A stretch of DNA of 64,000 nucleotides from Oryzias latipes (Eukaryota > Chordata > Actinopteri > Beloniformes > Adrianichthyidae): contig NC_019879.2 of NCBI RefSeq assembly GCF_002234675.1, positions 28,351,063-28,415,062 on the forward strand, written 5' to 3'. The position numbers and the translations under genes are program-made. The notes beneath the pieces are model-generated. The model was not told where the DNA came from and did not search any database. It saw nothing but the letters and a program-made list of their open reading frames with translations. Of the stretch, positions 43,851-54,905 are shown in pieces. Numbering within the stretch: the stretch's first letter is position 1; each line of letters begins with the position of its first letter.

Positions 43851-46800
43851 ATGAGCAGTCTTAACATCGTTAGCTGGAATGTGCGTGGACTTGGTTCTGG
43901 GCCAAAGAGATTGAAAGTGTTAAATCACCTGAATGATCTTAAAGCAGATATAGCTCTGCTGCAGGAGACCCATTTATCTTTATCAGCTGGTCAACTCCTG
44001 TGCTGTTCCCAGTATCCAGCTATGTATTCTGCCAGTTTCAACTCCAAACAAAGAGGGGTTGCAGTTTTGATTAATAAAAATGTTACATTTACTCATAAGG
44101 ATACAGTTACTGACCCAGAAGGCAGATTTGTAATCATTAATATATCCATTCAGAATAAAGACTTTTGCATAGCCAGCATATATGGCCCGAATGCTGACGA
44201 CTCTTCCTTCTTTCACAGATTCTTCACCTCACTCTCAGTTCACTCTGACTCCACAATCATTATAGGAGGAGACGTCAACCTTGTTTTGGACCCTGAACTT
44301 GACAGACTCAGCACAGCAGCAAACCAGCGTACATGGCAGTCTGCAAGTATTCTAAAGCAGTACATGAATGATTTGGGTCTCTGCGACGCTTGGCGCTCAT
44401 GTCATCCAAGCACTAAGGGGTTCACCTTTTTTTCTCCAGTTCACCATTCACAATCTCGTTTAGATTATTTATTAGTCAGTAACTCCCTTTTGAAAGAAAT
44501 TAAAAGTTCCAACATTCATCCAATTATTATCAGTGACCATGCACCAGTTTCTGTTACTATTTCAAGGGAAGTACCCAGACCCTCGGGTTCAACCTGGAGG
44601 TTTAATACGTCTCTGTTAAAAGACCAGGAATTTATTGAATTCTTTAAAAAAGAGTGGGCAACCTTCTTAGAATTCAACGATACTTCTGAAATATCACCAA
44701 GTATTCTTTGGGAAGCAGCAAAAGCAGTCATGAGAGGGAAAATCATCTCTTATTCAACGCATAAAAAACGCAAGGAGAAAGCAGATTTATTAGAATTAGG
44801 AAATAAAATAAAAACCCTGGAGACTGCTTATGCTGCTTCTGCACAGGAACACATACTGGGCGACCTAAAAAATTTAAAACTGCAGTTAAATGACATCATC
44901 AATAAACAAACACAATTCCAGATACAAAGGCTTCGACTGGAAAGATATGAAAACTCAAATAAATCTGGCAAATTTCTAGCTAATCAGCTTAAAATTAATA
45001 AAGAAAAATCAACAATCACTTCGATTATGGACCAAACAGGGAATGTCACCCATGACCCGGTAAAAATTAATAATGCGTTTAAAGACTTTTATCAAAACTT
45101 ATACACTCCACAGATCAATCCATCAGAACAAAGCATCAACTCATTTCTCAACAATATAAACCTGCCCAAGTTAAACGAAGATCAAATCACAAATTTAGAC
45201 TCTCCGCTCTCGTTGTCTGAGCTTCATGAAGCTCTGTTACTTATGCCTAATGGTAAAGCACCAGGGCCTGACGGCTTTCCTGCAGAGTTTTATAAGGAAT
45301 TCTGGGAACAACTGGCACCAACGTTTTATAAAACGGTAAAATTTATCAATGAAAGCCAATCTCTACCACCTAACATGAACTCTGCCAACATTATCCTTCT
45401 TCTAAAACCAGACAAAGACCCCACGAGTCCTTCAAGCTATCGCCCCATTTCTTTAATTAATGCAGATGTAAAAATTATCTGCAAAGCACTAGCACAGAGA
45501 ATAGAAAAAGTCACTCCTCACATAATTGACTTTGATCAAACTGGATTCATCAAAGGCAGACACTCGGATGACAATGTCCGCAGACTCGTTAACATAATAG
45601 ACTTTGCCACCATCAAAAACCAGGAAATGACTATACTATCACTGGATGCTGAAAAAGCCTTTGATAGAGTAAATTGGAAGTTCCTCATTGCTGCCCTCCA
45701 TAAGTTTGGGTTTGGAGAATCATTCATCAATTGGATCAAAATATTATATCACAACCCCAATGCATCAGTTAGAACTAATAAACAGACTTCCAACAGGTTT
45801 TTTCTTGGAAGAGGAACTAGACAGGGTTGCCCACTCTCCCCCTCGCTTTTTGCAATATTTATCGAGCCTCTAGCTGCAGCAATAAGACAGAATGAGAGTA
45901 TTAAAGGAATTAAAACCAAACACAGCCATCATAAAATTAGTCTCTATGCAGATGACATATTACTGTTTTTAAGTAATATACATTCTGTAAATGAAACGGC
46001 AACAATCATTAATGAATTCTCTTCTATATCAGACTATTCCATTAATTGGAATAAATCTGTTTTATTACCACTGAACAGTAATGCGGAGCAAGGACTCACA
46101 ATACCAGTTAAATCAGGCAATATAAAATATCTAGGTATTTATTTTTCCCCCAAAATATCAGAACTGGTGCTGCTAAACTACACCCCATTACTGAAAAACA
46201 TACAGGACGACCTAACACGCTGGACCAACCTGCCTTTGTCCCTTATGGGCAAGGTAGCCACGGTTAAAATGAAAATCTTACCCAAAGTTAATTATCTCTT
46301 CTCAATGATTCCCACACAACCGCCATTAAAATGGTTCAAAACATTAGACTCATCCATATCAAGCTTTCTATGGAACAATAAACCTGCAAGAATTAGTCTA
46401 AAAACTTTAAAATCTGCAAAAAGCTGTGGAGGATTAGAATTACCTAACTTCCACAATTACTTTCTTGCAAATAGATTACAATACATCTTAAAATGGTTAA
46501 AAAATAATCCAGAAACCAACTCATGGTTAGACTTGGAACAGGCGTTATGTGGAAAGATCAACCTGTCAGATCTTCCATTTATTAGTCAAATAGTTAAAAA
46601 ACAGGATTGTTTCAAAAGTATTAATATAAATGCCACTTTAACAGCCTGGTGGGAATTTCTCAAAATATCAAAATCATCAATTCAACCGTGCAAAATGACA
46701 CCCATCTGGAACAACCCAGACATCCTCATAAACAAAAAAATTATCCACTTCCCAGCTTGGCAAGCAGGGGGCATAAAACAACTAGAGCACATAATTATTG

Positions 46801-47594
46801 ATAGAAGATTCATAACTCCCCAGGAACTTCAAGACAAACATGGAATATATAACTTCTTGGAATATCAGCAACTTAAATCAATTATTACTAAAAAGTTTAA
46901 ATACAGAGACAACGATTTAAAGCTACCAGATGTAGTTACCACTCTGATCAATTTCTCAATGAATAAAACTCTCTCCAAAATATACAAACTTTTATGTAAT
47001 TTAGATAACAATATTTCACTTCCGACAACAAAATGGGATGCGGATTTGAGCATCAGCACAGATGAAAGTTTTTGGTCAGAACTTTGTCTAAACACCTTTA
47101 AAATGACAAAAAATCCAAATCTGCAGCTAATCCATTTCAAAACTCTTCACAGAATTTACTACACTGGACAGAGGATGTTCAAGATGGGTCTCAGTAACTC
47201 AGACATTTGTCAGCACTGTGACAGTAATCTACCCGACAATTACATGCATGCACTATGGTTCTGCACGCCTGTCCAGGCTCTCTGGCAGCAGGTATGTGCC
47301 GATCTATCAGTCTGGCTTAAGGTTTCAATCACAGCTTCACCGTCACTTTGTGTGCTTGGTGACATGAGTGCCATCGATGTAGAAGGAGGATTAGGCTCTA
47401 TCATTTTCATAACTCTTTGCATTGCTAAAAAAACTATTTTAATAAATTGGAAAAGCAAAAAAAATATAAATATAAGTCAACACAGAAATCTGCTGCTTGA
47501 TCATATCAGCTTGGAAAAAATGTCAGCCCAAAGTTCAAGTAACTTTGAAAGAATTCGGTCTCTCTGGTCTCCCATAGCTAACTCCGTGACTTAG
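43851..47594 (+). CDS. L1 ORF2: endonuclease and reverse transcriptase
   Basis: 1247 residues, unbroken. Residues 1-235 are an apurinic-type endonuclease: SWNVRGLG, LLQETHLS, SIYGPNADD, GGDVNLVLDPELDR, SRLDYLL and SDHAPV hold the metal and catalytic residues. RT follows from about residue 460: NGKAPGPDGFPAEFYKEFW, YRPISLINADVKI, GRHSDDNVRRL, LDAEKAFDRVNW, GTRQGCPLSP and YADDIL. Near residue 1120 a zinc-knuckle-like CQHC ... HALWFC appears, as in L1/Tx1 proteins. The enzyme nicks DNA and copies its own RNA at the target. The 14-bp duplication and long poly(A) fit that mechanism. L1 versus Tx1 subgroup is not settled. Confidence 0.95.
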   Translation: MSSLNIVSWNVRGLGSGPKRLKVLNHLNDLKADIALLQETHLSLSAGQLLCCSQYPAMYSASFNSKQRGVAVLINKNVTFTHKDTVTDPEGRFVIINISIQNKDFCIASIYGPNADDSSFFHRFFTSLSVHSDSTIIIGGDVNLVLDPELDRLSTAANQRTWQSASILKQYMNDLGLCDAWRSCHPSTKGFTFFSPVHHSQSRLDYLLVSNSLLKEIKSSNIHPIIISDHAPVSVTISREVPRPSGSTWRFNTSLLKDQEFIEFFKKEWATFLEFNDTSEISPSILWEAAKAVMRGKIISYSTHKKRKEKADLLELGNKIKTLETAYAASAQEHILGDLKNLKLQLNDIINKQTQFQIQRLRLERYENSNKSGKFLANQLKINKEKSTITSIMDQTGNVTHDPVKINNAFKDFYQNLYTPQINPSEQSINSFLNNINLPKLNEDQITNLDSPLSLSELHEALLLMPNGKAPGPDGFPAEFYKEFWEQLAPTFYKTVKFINESQSLPPNMNSANIILLLKPDKDPTSPSSYRPISLINADVKIICKALAQRIEKVTPHIIDFDQTGFIKGRHSDDNVRRLVNIIDFATIKNQEMTILSLDAEKAFDRVNWKFLIAALHKFGFGESFINWIKILYHNPNASVRTNKQTSNRFFLGRGTRQGCPLSPSLFAIFIEPLAAAIRQNESIKGIKTKHSHHKISLYADDILLFLSNIHSVNETATIINEFSSISDYSINWNKSVLLPLNSNAEQGLTIPVKSGNIKYLGIYFSPKISELVLLNYTPLLKNIQDDLTRWTNLPLSLMGKVATVKMKILPKVNYLFSMIPTQPPLKWFKTLDSSISSFLWNNKPARISLKTLKSAKSCGGLELPNFHNYFLANRLQYILKWLKNNPETNSWLDLEQALCGKINLSDLPFISQIVKKQDCFKSININATLTAWWEFLKISKSSIQPCKMTPIWNNPDILINKKIIHFPAWQAGGIKQLEHIIIDRRFITPQELQDKHGIYNFLEYQQLKSIITKKFKYRDNDLKLPDVVTTLINFSMNKTLSKIYKLLCNLDNNISLPTTKWDADLSISTDESFWSELCLNTFKMTKNPNLQLIHFKTLHRIYYTGQRMFKMGLSNSDICQHCDSNLPDNYMHALWFCTPVQALWQQVCADLSVWLKVSITASPSLCVLGDMSAIDVEGGLGSIIFITLCIAKKTILINWKSKKNINISQHRNLLLDHISLEKMSAQSSSNFERIRSLWSPIANSVT

Positions 47595-50232
47595 GGGGTG
47601 GGGGGGGCATGGTCGTCGCTGCTCCTTGCCCTTCTGCCGTGGGCCGGGGTGGGGGTCGGGGCCTCCGGTGCCTGGCCGGGGGTGGTGGGGGCTCCGTTGG
47701 TCGGGGGGTCGGGTCCGGCGCCTGGGTGGGGCGGCCTGGGGCGCTGCGTGGTCCTCTGGGCTTGGGTGTGGGGGTGCGTGGTGGGGGGGTGGGGTGGTGG
47801 TCTGGCTTGGCTTGGGGGGGTGGTCCCTTTGCCTGTGCTGGGGGGGGTTGACGGGGGGCGCTGCTCGGGGGGGGGCCCAGCGGCGCTGGATGGGCTTCCC
47901 GTCTACACCTGGGGCTGGGATCGGCCCTTCCCTGGCTCTGGGGCGGGACGGGACAACCCTCTTGGGGCCCCCGGTCGCTCTGGGTGTCATCCGCTTCGGC
48001 TGCGGGGTCTGGGGGTGGGGTGGGGTGGGGGTCTTGTCGGCCCTGTCCTGTGGGGGGGCATTCTGGGGGAGGGGGGGGGGCACTATTGGTACGGGGCAGG
48101 GGGGGTTGACGGGTCGGGGTCTCCGCTGAGGCCATCGGCGGTTTCCCCGGCCGGTTGGCTGCCTCGGTCCCGTCGAGGCCTGACCAGAGCTCTTCTAGGG
48201 CCGGCGTTTGGGGGTGGGGGCCTGGGCTTGCTCCGGGGGGGGCCGGCGCTTTCTGGCTCCCCTCTCTCTGTGTGGGGGTGGTGGTGCTGGCCTGGGGTGT
48301 CTGCGCCTCCGGGGGTGGGGCCCCGGGGCTGGGTGGGCCTGGCCCCCTTGCTGGGGGGGGGGCGGGGGACGGCTGTTTGACCACCGGGGGACAGTCTATC
48401 ATCTGTCCCCAACTTACCCCCTTCCTCATATAACCTCATAATAGGGTGAGGGGGTGGGGGGCTTAGCCTGCGATGAGCCTTGGGGGGGGGGTTTACTAGG
48501 CAGTGACCCCCTCCTATGGTTGCCGTATGGAGTGGGCCCCCCCTCTTTCGGTTTTATTTGCACCTTAGACATGTAGGGCCCTTGGTAGGGGGGGTGCTTG
48601 GACATCACTGCCAGCAAGCAGCGGATGTCCTCCTAGCACCCTACCCGCCAATTTTAACCGCACCTTAGACATTTAGGGCCCCTTGGTGGGGAGGGTGAGG
48701 GGACGTCACTGTGAGTAATCAGGAGACGTCCCCTTAGTGCCCTACCCGCCAATTTTAACCGCACCCCCCTTAGTACACACACCCCTCCCCCCTCAATATA
48801 TACATCCCAACATAAACACACACACATGCACACACACACTCTCTCAAACACACATACACGCACACACATTTTGCAAGGAAGGTGGGACCTAGGACCATCT
48901 GTCCCCTGCCTCTTCCCTGGTGGGGGGTACGGGCCCCTTTGCAACGGCGGCTGTGTCCCCGGGGTGCTGGCTTCCTGGGCCCGGCGGTGCTCTCTCCGCG
49001 CGGTGGGGGGGTTCACATTACATCTGAGCCGGGGGTGTTCGTGTCCCTGGGGGGTGGGTTCTGGTCCTTGCTCCTGAGTGCTGGGCCCCGCCAAATTTCC
49101 AACTGTGGCCGAGCCTGGTCGGGCCATATTTACAACACCCCTTGTGGGCCCTCTTTTTTCCCCGGGGTTCCCCCCTCCTGGGCGGGGGCGGCGGGCCCCT
49201 GCCTCGCTCCTCCCTGGACCAACCGTTGGCCGGGCGGATGGCTGCCTGGAGTGCGGAGTGGGTCTCCCTTGGGGGGTCCTGGCCCGTACCTGGGGTTGGG
49301 GCGGGGGGATGCCCGGAACTCCTGGGTGGTGGTGGGGTGCTCGTCTGGGGCTGTGGGCGTCCTTCTCCGGTGGGGCCCTGCGTTGGGTTCTCCCGGCGCG
49401 GCGGGGGGGCTGCTCTCCTGGTTGGGCTGGGGCGGCGCCCTCTTTCCCTCCGTGCCTCCCTGCTCTCTGGCTCTGGGGGCCTTGCGGCGGCCCTGCTGGC
49501 CCTGGCCTGGGTGGCGGGCTTGGTCGCCCGGGCGGCGGTTGTTCCCTGCCGGTTCCCGTGTGGTGTTGGGGGGAATCCGGCTGCCGCTGCTGGTGCGGTG
49601 GGGGTCTTGGGGTGGGGATGGCTGGGCACTCTCCCTCCTTCTTTTCACGTTCCACCATCCATTTTAGAAGAACATAAACACTCACCTGAGCACAGGTGTC
49701 AGCTCAACAGACTGAATGACTGAAATATTTCACACTAGTTGGTTTTAAGGCATAAGTATGCGTGTGAACACTATCTGTTTTGTGTACATGTCGACAGGTG
49801 GACATTTTTGCAACTAACAAGTGTGTTTATAACATTTGAGTGTGTGTGTGGACAGGCTCCGCCCTTTTTTTTTTTTGTTTTTTTTTTACATTTGAACCTT
49901 ACCATAATGATTAACAACCATTAAACTTGTTGCTTTATGCTGCTTCATGGTCTTATCCCCTTTCCCCTCCTATTATCACCCCCTACCCCCCCTCTCTCTA
50001 ACGTCCCTCTTTCTTCTTCCCCTCTTTCCTTTTCCGTCCGGTCCAACACCAAAGATTTTCAGACATGTTTGAAATTAATAAAGTTTGGCCTCAATTACAA
50101 AAGGGGTTTATTCAGACATACCTTTGGTTTGTCTGAAGATTAATAACCCCTCTTGTTAAAGTAAAATATGTCCAACCCAAGAGGCCCTCAGCTCTCATCT
50201 GTCTGCCTAGCTGTTGGACAGGACAAGTTAAA
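47595..50232 (+). other. L1 3' UTR with 2 kb of G-rich sequence
   Basis: From 47595 to about 49640 the plus strand is dominated by G runs (ggggg every few tens of bases) with C-poor and A-poor text; it then turns AT-rich. It includes a 100-bp tandem pair (48552-48752), a CA-rich tract (48815-48870) and an AATAAA at about 50080. The long open frames on both strands here are a side effect of few TA-containing codons. Confidence 0.75.
48552..48752 (+). repeat. Two 100-bp tandem units in the L1 3' UTR
   Basis: Each unit runs from tttta.ttgcaccttagaca or its variant to ctacccgccaa; the units are 100 and 101 nt, followed by the start of a third. Confidence 0.8.
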
Positions 50233-50233
50233 G

Positions 50234-50284
<51 letters not shown>

Positions 50285-50296
50285 AATACCGGATGA

Positions 50297-52472
50297 AATT
50301 CTGACAGACCAAGGAACCAACTTCACCTCTCGGTTGATGAAACTGTTCCAACAGCAGCTTGGCATCACTGCCATCAAGGCGACACCGTACCACCCACAGA
50401 CCAATGGCTTGGTGGAACGTTTCAACCAGACCCTGAAGAGGATGCTGCAGAAGTTCGTGAGTGACACAGGGAAGGACTGGGATCGTTGGCTACCATTCCT
50501 GTTGTTTGCTTATAGGGAAGTCCCACAAGCTTCAACAGGCTTCTCACCATTCAAACTCCTCTATGGCTGGGATGTCCAAGGCCCACTGGATCTCCTCAAG
50601 AAGAGCTGGGAGGCCAAATCCACAAAGACCTCAGAAAGGGGTGTGATCCAGTTTGTTCTGGAGATGAGAGAACGGTTGGCAAAGTACAGGGAAGAGGCAG
50701 AAGTCAACCAACGAGAGGCCCAAAGGAGTCGGAAGACGTGGTACGACCAGCAGGCCCGTCACCGTGAACTCCTACCAGGTCAGAAGGTTCTGCTACTTCT
50801 TCCCTCTTGTACCAGCAAACTACTGGCAAAGTGGCAAGGGCCATACACCATTCTCCGCAGGATGGGACCTGTCACCTATGAGGTGCACCATCCTGACAAA
50901 AAGAAAGAAAAGCAGACATACCACGTGAATCTACTTAAAGAGTGGAAGGAAGGTGCTAACCATCCAACAGAGAAGTCTTTGCTAGTCAGAGCTGTGAAGA
51001 CTGAGGAAGACTTGGACTCTGATCTGGGAGCACTGACTCACTCAACCCCTCCGTCTCTGTCACATTTACCTCCGGAACAGACTACACAGATAATGGACTT
51101 ATTTCGTGAAACGCCATCTCTTTTTTCTGCACAGCCAGGAAGAACTACACTCATTAGCCATTCCATACGGCTCAAAGATGGACGACCAATCCGGCAACGG
51201 CCTTATCGGGTACCACAGAAGTTGGTGGGAAGGCTGAACGATGAGGTGAGGAAGATGCTGGAGCTAGGTGTCATTGAGCCGTCCAACTCAGAGTGGAGCA
51301 GTCCGGTGGTGATCGTTCCCAAAAAAGACGACTCACTGCGGATATGCATCGACTTCAGGAAACTGAACGCCGTTTCGGAGTTCGACGCATATCCAATGCC
51401 GAGGATTGACGACCTGCTGGAGAAGATCGGGGCTGCTAATTTCATCACCACTCTTGACCTATGCAAGGGTTACTGGCAAGTACCTCTCAGCAACACCTGT
51501 CGACCATACACGGCGTTCAAAACACCTGCTGGACTGTTTCAGTTTACAGTTATGCCTTTTGGTCTGCATGGAGCACCAGCCACGTTCCAACGGCTGATGG
51601 ACAGGGTGCTGCAGGGATGTAACCACTGTAGTGCAGCCTATTTGGATGACGTGGTGATCTACAGTCACACCCGGGAGCAACACCTAGATCACCTGCGTCT
51701 GGTCCTGAGGAAACTACAAAATGCAGGCCTGACCTTAAACGTGAGCAAGTGTGAGTGGGCCCGGAAGGAAACTCGTTACCTGGGGTACCTGCTGGGAGGT
51801 GGTGAGGTGCGTCCGCAGGTGGATAAAGTTGAAGTTATCCGCAATTGCCCTCGACCACGCACCAAGAAAGAGGTACGCTCCTTCCTGGGGTTAGCTGGAT
51901 GGTACCGGCGGTTTGTCCATCAGTTCGCCACCATGGCAGCTCCTCTCACTGCCCTTACAGAGAAGAGGCAGAAAAACCCCGTGACCTGGACAGATGAGTA
52001 TGAACAGGCTTTCCAAGCATTGAAAAATAAATTGTGTTCCTGTCCTGTTCTCAAGAGTCCTAACTTTGATCAAAGGTTCCTCGTCCAAGTGGATGCCTCA
52101 GCAGTCGGACTTGGTGCTGTCCTGGCTCAGGGAGACCCAGGTGAAGAGCGACCAGTCCTGTACCTCAGTCGGAAACTGCAGCCGAGAGAGACAAGGTACT
52201 CCACTGTGGAGAGGGAAGGACTTGCCATTAAGTGGGCGTTGGATAGCTTGAGGTACTACTTACTTGGCAGAGAATTTGACCTTGAGACAGACCACAGGGC
52301 CCTGACATGGATAAATACCATGAAGGACCACCACAACCGGCTTACGCGCTGGTATCTGGCGCTTCAGCCGTACAAATTTAACGTACGTCACCGTCCCGGA
52401 AAACAAAACATAGTGGCAGATTTCCCTTTCCAGATTGCCGCACATCGCCAATCTCCCAGAGGAGGGGGATGA
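50297..52472 (+). CDS. Element Y: C-terminal integrase, RT and RNase H
   Basis: Continues the frame broken at 42260. First come integrase residues LTDQGTNF and TPYHPQTNGLVERFNQTLKR, which give the second Asp and the Glu, and a C-terminal region (GQKVLLLLPS, KWQGPYTILRR). RT follows: GVIEPSNSEWSSPVVIVPKK, CIDFRKLNA, TLDLCKGYWQVPL, MPFGLHGAPATFQ and YLDDVVIY. RNase H then has LVQVDASAVGLGAVLAQ and ETDHRALTWI. The stop at 52470-52472 abuts the 3' LTR, with a purine-rich gaggaggggg just before. The two halves together give 1504 codons in one frame. Integrase before RT is the Gmr1 order. Confidence 0.92.
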
Positions 52473-53179
52473 TGTGACGGTGTAGAACCGTCAGCTGCCG
52501 CTGCAGGCGCACACGCATGCACACACGCTCGCACACATACACACGTGCGCATAGACGCGCACGCTCGGACCCGGTAACACGTCATTTACATCAGCTTACC
52601 CTTTTCATTCCGTCCCTATCCCTCTGCAGGTAGCCCTGGGTGCACACTAGGTTGCCGACTCACCATCCCCATGCATACATTAACACGAAGCACACACGAC
52701 GCCAACATTAACGTTGGTTTGTTTACCCGGAAGTAACCCGGTAACCCGGAAGTGGTCATGGACACCCTGGGTCATGTGACGCATCGGTCACTGTTTGTAT
52801 TTATTTTTATTGATGATTATTGTTATTTTTCTGTACACGACACAGAATGTTTAGTTGAATGAAACTGTTTATTTCTGTAGGTTTATTTATGTTGTTGAAC
52901 AATGCAAACACTTCTCCCTGTTTTCTCTTTGGACTGATGGAGAGCAACGCCCAGGAGGAGGGGCTTACCACTTAAAAGAGAACCAGATACAGCTGTCAGT
53001 GTGGGAGTCTGAGTGGAGAAGTTGGAGAGTCTGAGAGGAGAATTTGGAGTGTTGGATTGGAGAAGTCTATGTTGGTTAACCTTTGTGGAGCAATTGGTGT
53101 GCTCTGTTCTTGCATTAAAGTCAAGAATACTTTCACCTTGGCGCCTCTGCCCAATCATTCCCTGGTGGGACCCACGACA
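52473..53179 (+). repeat. 3' LTR of element Y
   Basis: 707 bp; two visible differences from the 5' LTR. Followed by ccgcc. Confidence 0.95.
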
Positions 53180-54898
53180 CCGCCACTCTTCTAACGCGAG
53201 TTTTATGGCCAAGAGTTCGCGGTTACCCACATCATAATTACGTTCTGCGGGAGACAGTTTACGCGAGAAGAAGGCGCATGGCTTGAGTTTGCCCGTAGTG
53301 TCTTCTCGTTGGGATAGGACAGCACCAACCCCAGACTCAGAGGCATCCACCTCCACGACAAACTGACGTCGAGGGTTGGGCTGTATGAGAATGGGGGCGG
53401 TGACGAACATTCTCTTAAGATTTTCAAAGGCCGTTTGAGCCTCAGGACTCCAAATAAATGGCTGGTTAACTGAAGTGAGTTTGGTAAGAGGGGCGGCGAG
53501 ACTGCTGTAGTTCCGAATGAATCGACGGTAAAAATTGGCAAAGCCAAGGAAAAGTTGTAACTGTTTACGTGTACTGGGAGTCTCCCAGTTAGTGACTGCG
53601 GAAACCTTGGCCGGATCGGGACGTATATTGCCAGCTTCAATAATGAAACCGAGAAATGAGACCGTGGAGACATGAAATTCACATTTCTCTGCTTTTACAT
53701 AGAGTTGGTTTTCGAGAAGGCATTCTAGAACCTGACGTACATGGATGGTGTGAGTCTCAGGATCGGGGGAGTAAATGAGAATGTCATCGAGGTAGACGAA
53801 GACAAACCTGTTGAGAAAATCGCGCAGGACGTCGTTTACAAGATGTTGAAAGACTGCAGGGGTGTTCGTAAGCCCAAAGGGCATTACCAAATACTCAAAA
53901 TGCCCCAGGGGGGTGTTAAAAGCAGTCTTCCACTCGTCCCCTTCTCTCATACGAACCAGATCATACGCGTTCCGGAGATCTAGTTTGGAGAATACCCGAG
54001 CATCTTGAACAGAGTCTAAGGCGGAACTAATAAGAGGCAGGGAGTATTTGTTTTTAACAGTGATCTGATTTAACTCATGAAAGTCAATGCAAGGTCGCAG
54101 GCTCTTGTCTTTCTTCTGGACGAAGACGAACCCGGCACCAACGGAAGACGAGGAGGGATGAATATGACCTGAGGCGAGAGATTCATTAATGTGTTTCTCC
54201 ATTGCGAGTTTTTCAGGACCCGAGAGATTAAATAAACGGCCCTTGGGGAGAGCGGCGCCACTTAATAACTCAATAGAGCAATCATAAGGTCGGTGCGGGG
54301 GTAAAGCACCCGCCTTACTTTTGCTGAAAACAGCCTTGAGATCGTGATAACGGGAAGGTACCTTGGAAAGATCGATTTCTTCCATTATAGGATCATGATC
54401 AGGGGAGACCGCAGGGATGGCGGAGCGAAGGCAGTTTGCGAGACAGTGAGTACTCCAATTGATGATGTGGTGGTTCACCCAGTCGAACTGAGGATTGTGG
54501 TGGCGAAGCCATGGGAAACCTAAAATGACAGGAGACTGAAGAGATTGTATGATATAGAATTGAATGGCTTCATGGTGGTTGCCGGAGGTGATGAGATGCA
54601 CAGGCCTCGTGCGGTGGGTGATGCGGGTAAGAAGTTGGCCACCGAGGCTGGCTGCTTTGACAGGGTGAACCAGCGGTTCTGTGGGAAGACAGAGCTTGGA
54701 CACCAGAAGACAGTCAATGAAACTTTGTTCAGCTCCAGAGTCAATGAGAGCCTGACATTCATGAGTGCGAGATTGATGGCTAAGCTTGGGTGGTGTGGAA
54801 GCGTTCGGCGGGCAAAGGGGACTGGGAAGTTGTGGGTTTTCACAGGGAAAAAGGAATCCAGCTGGACTGTGACGGCATCGTGGCTTGCCATACTTTGC
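53180..54898 (-). pseudogene. Element X protease, RT and RNase H, cut by Y
   Basis: On the minus strand, from 54898: [10 protein letters not shown], then a protease site [13 protein letters not shown] (about 54740), then RT with [46 protein letters not shown] and [10 protein letters not shown]. RNase H follows with [17 protein letters not shown] and ends at LALEEWR, exactly where Y is inserted; the next residues ([10 protein letters not shown]) are encoded at 39191 and below. This stretch is open in one frame. The first codons abut the fusion with LINE Z at about 54899. Confidence 0.88.
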
Positions 54899-54905
54899 TC
54901 AGGAA

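Larger units (their letters stand above)
42261..50282 (+). mobile_element. Full-length L1-type LINE inserted in element Y
   Basis: Bounded by the 14-bp duplicate ggaataccggatga (42247-42260 and 50283-50296) and ending in about 50 A residues (50233-50282). It has a 5' UTR with three 17-bp tandem units, ORF1 (42564-43331), ORF2 (43851-47594) and a 2.7-kb 3' UTR whose first 2 kb is extremely G-rich. Both ORFs are open, so the copy may be competent. It is younger than Y, which it splits. Confidence 0.95.
39192..53179 (+). mobile_element. Element Y: Gmr1-like Ty3/Gypsy retrotransposon, split by an L1
   Basis: LTRs of 707 bp at 39192-39898 and 52473-53179 differ at two sites that I can see; ccgcc flanks both ends (39187-39191 and 53180-53184). 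The single gag-pol frame runs gag, protease, integrase, RT, RNase H, so integrase precedes RT, as in Gmr1 of cod and relatives and unlike ordinary Ty3/Gypsy. The L1 at 42261-50282 splits the integrase. Without the L1 and one copy of its 14-bp duplicate the element would be about 5.95 kb. Confidence 0.92.
36940..54898 (-). mobile_element. Element X: chromovirus-type Ty3/Gypsy, 5' part lost, split by element Y
   Basis: Minus-strand element with its 3' LTR at 36940-37531, integrase and chromodomain at 37543-39191, and protease, RT and RNase H at 53180-54898. The gap is element Y (39192-53179), inserted with a ccgcc duplicate inside the RNase H region. The 5' LTR and most of gag are missing; sequence after 54898 belongs to LINE Z. 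Frameshifts in the integrase mark it as older than Y. Confidence 0.9.

Noticed and set aside
47535..49723. Several 160-340-codon open frames on both strands with Pro/Gly/Arg-rich products
   Set aside because: They overlap in many frames within G-rich DNA that lacks stop codons by composition, and show no domain; they lie in the L1 3' UTR.
39192..53179. Integrase-before-RT order as an assembly or rearrangement artefact
   Set aside because: The frame is continuous on both sides of the L1, LTRs and TSD are intact, and the order is known for Gmr1 elements.
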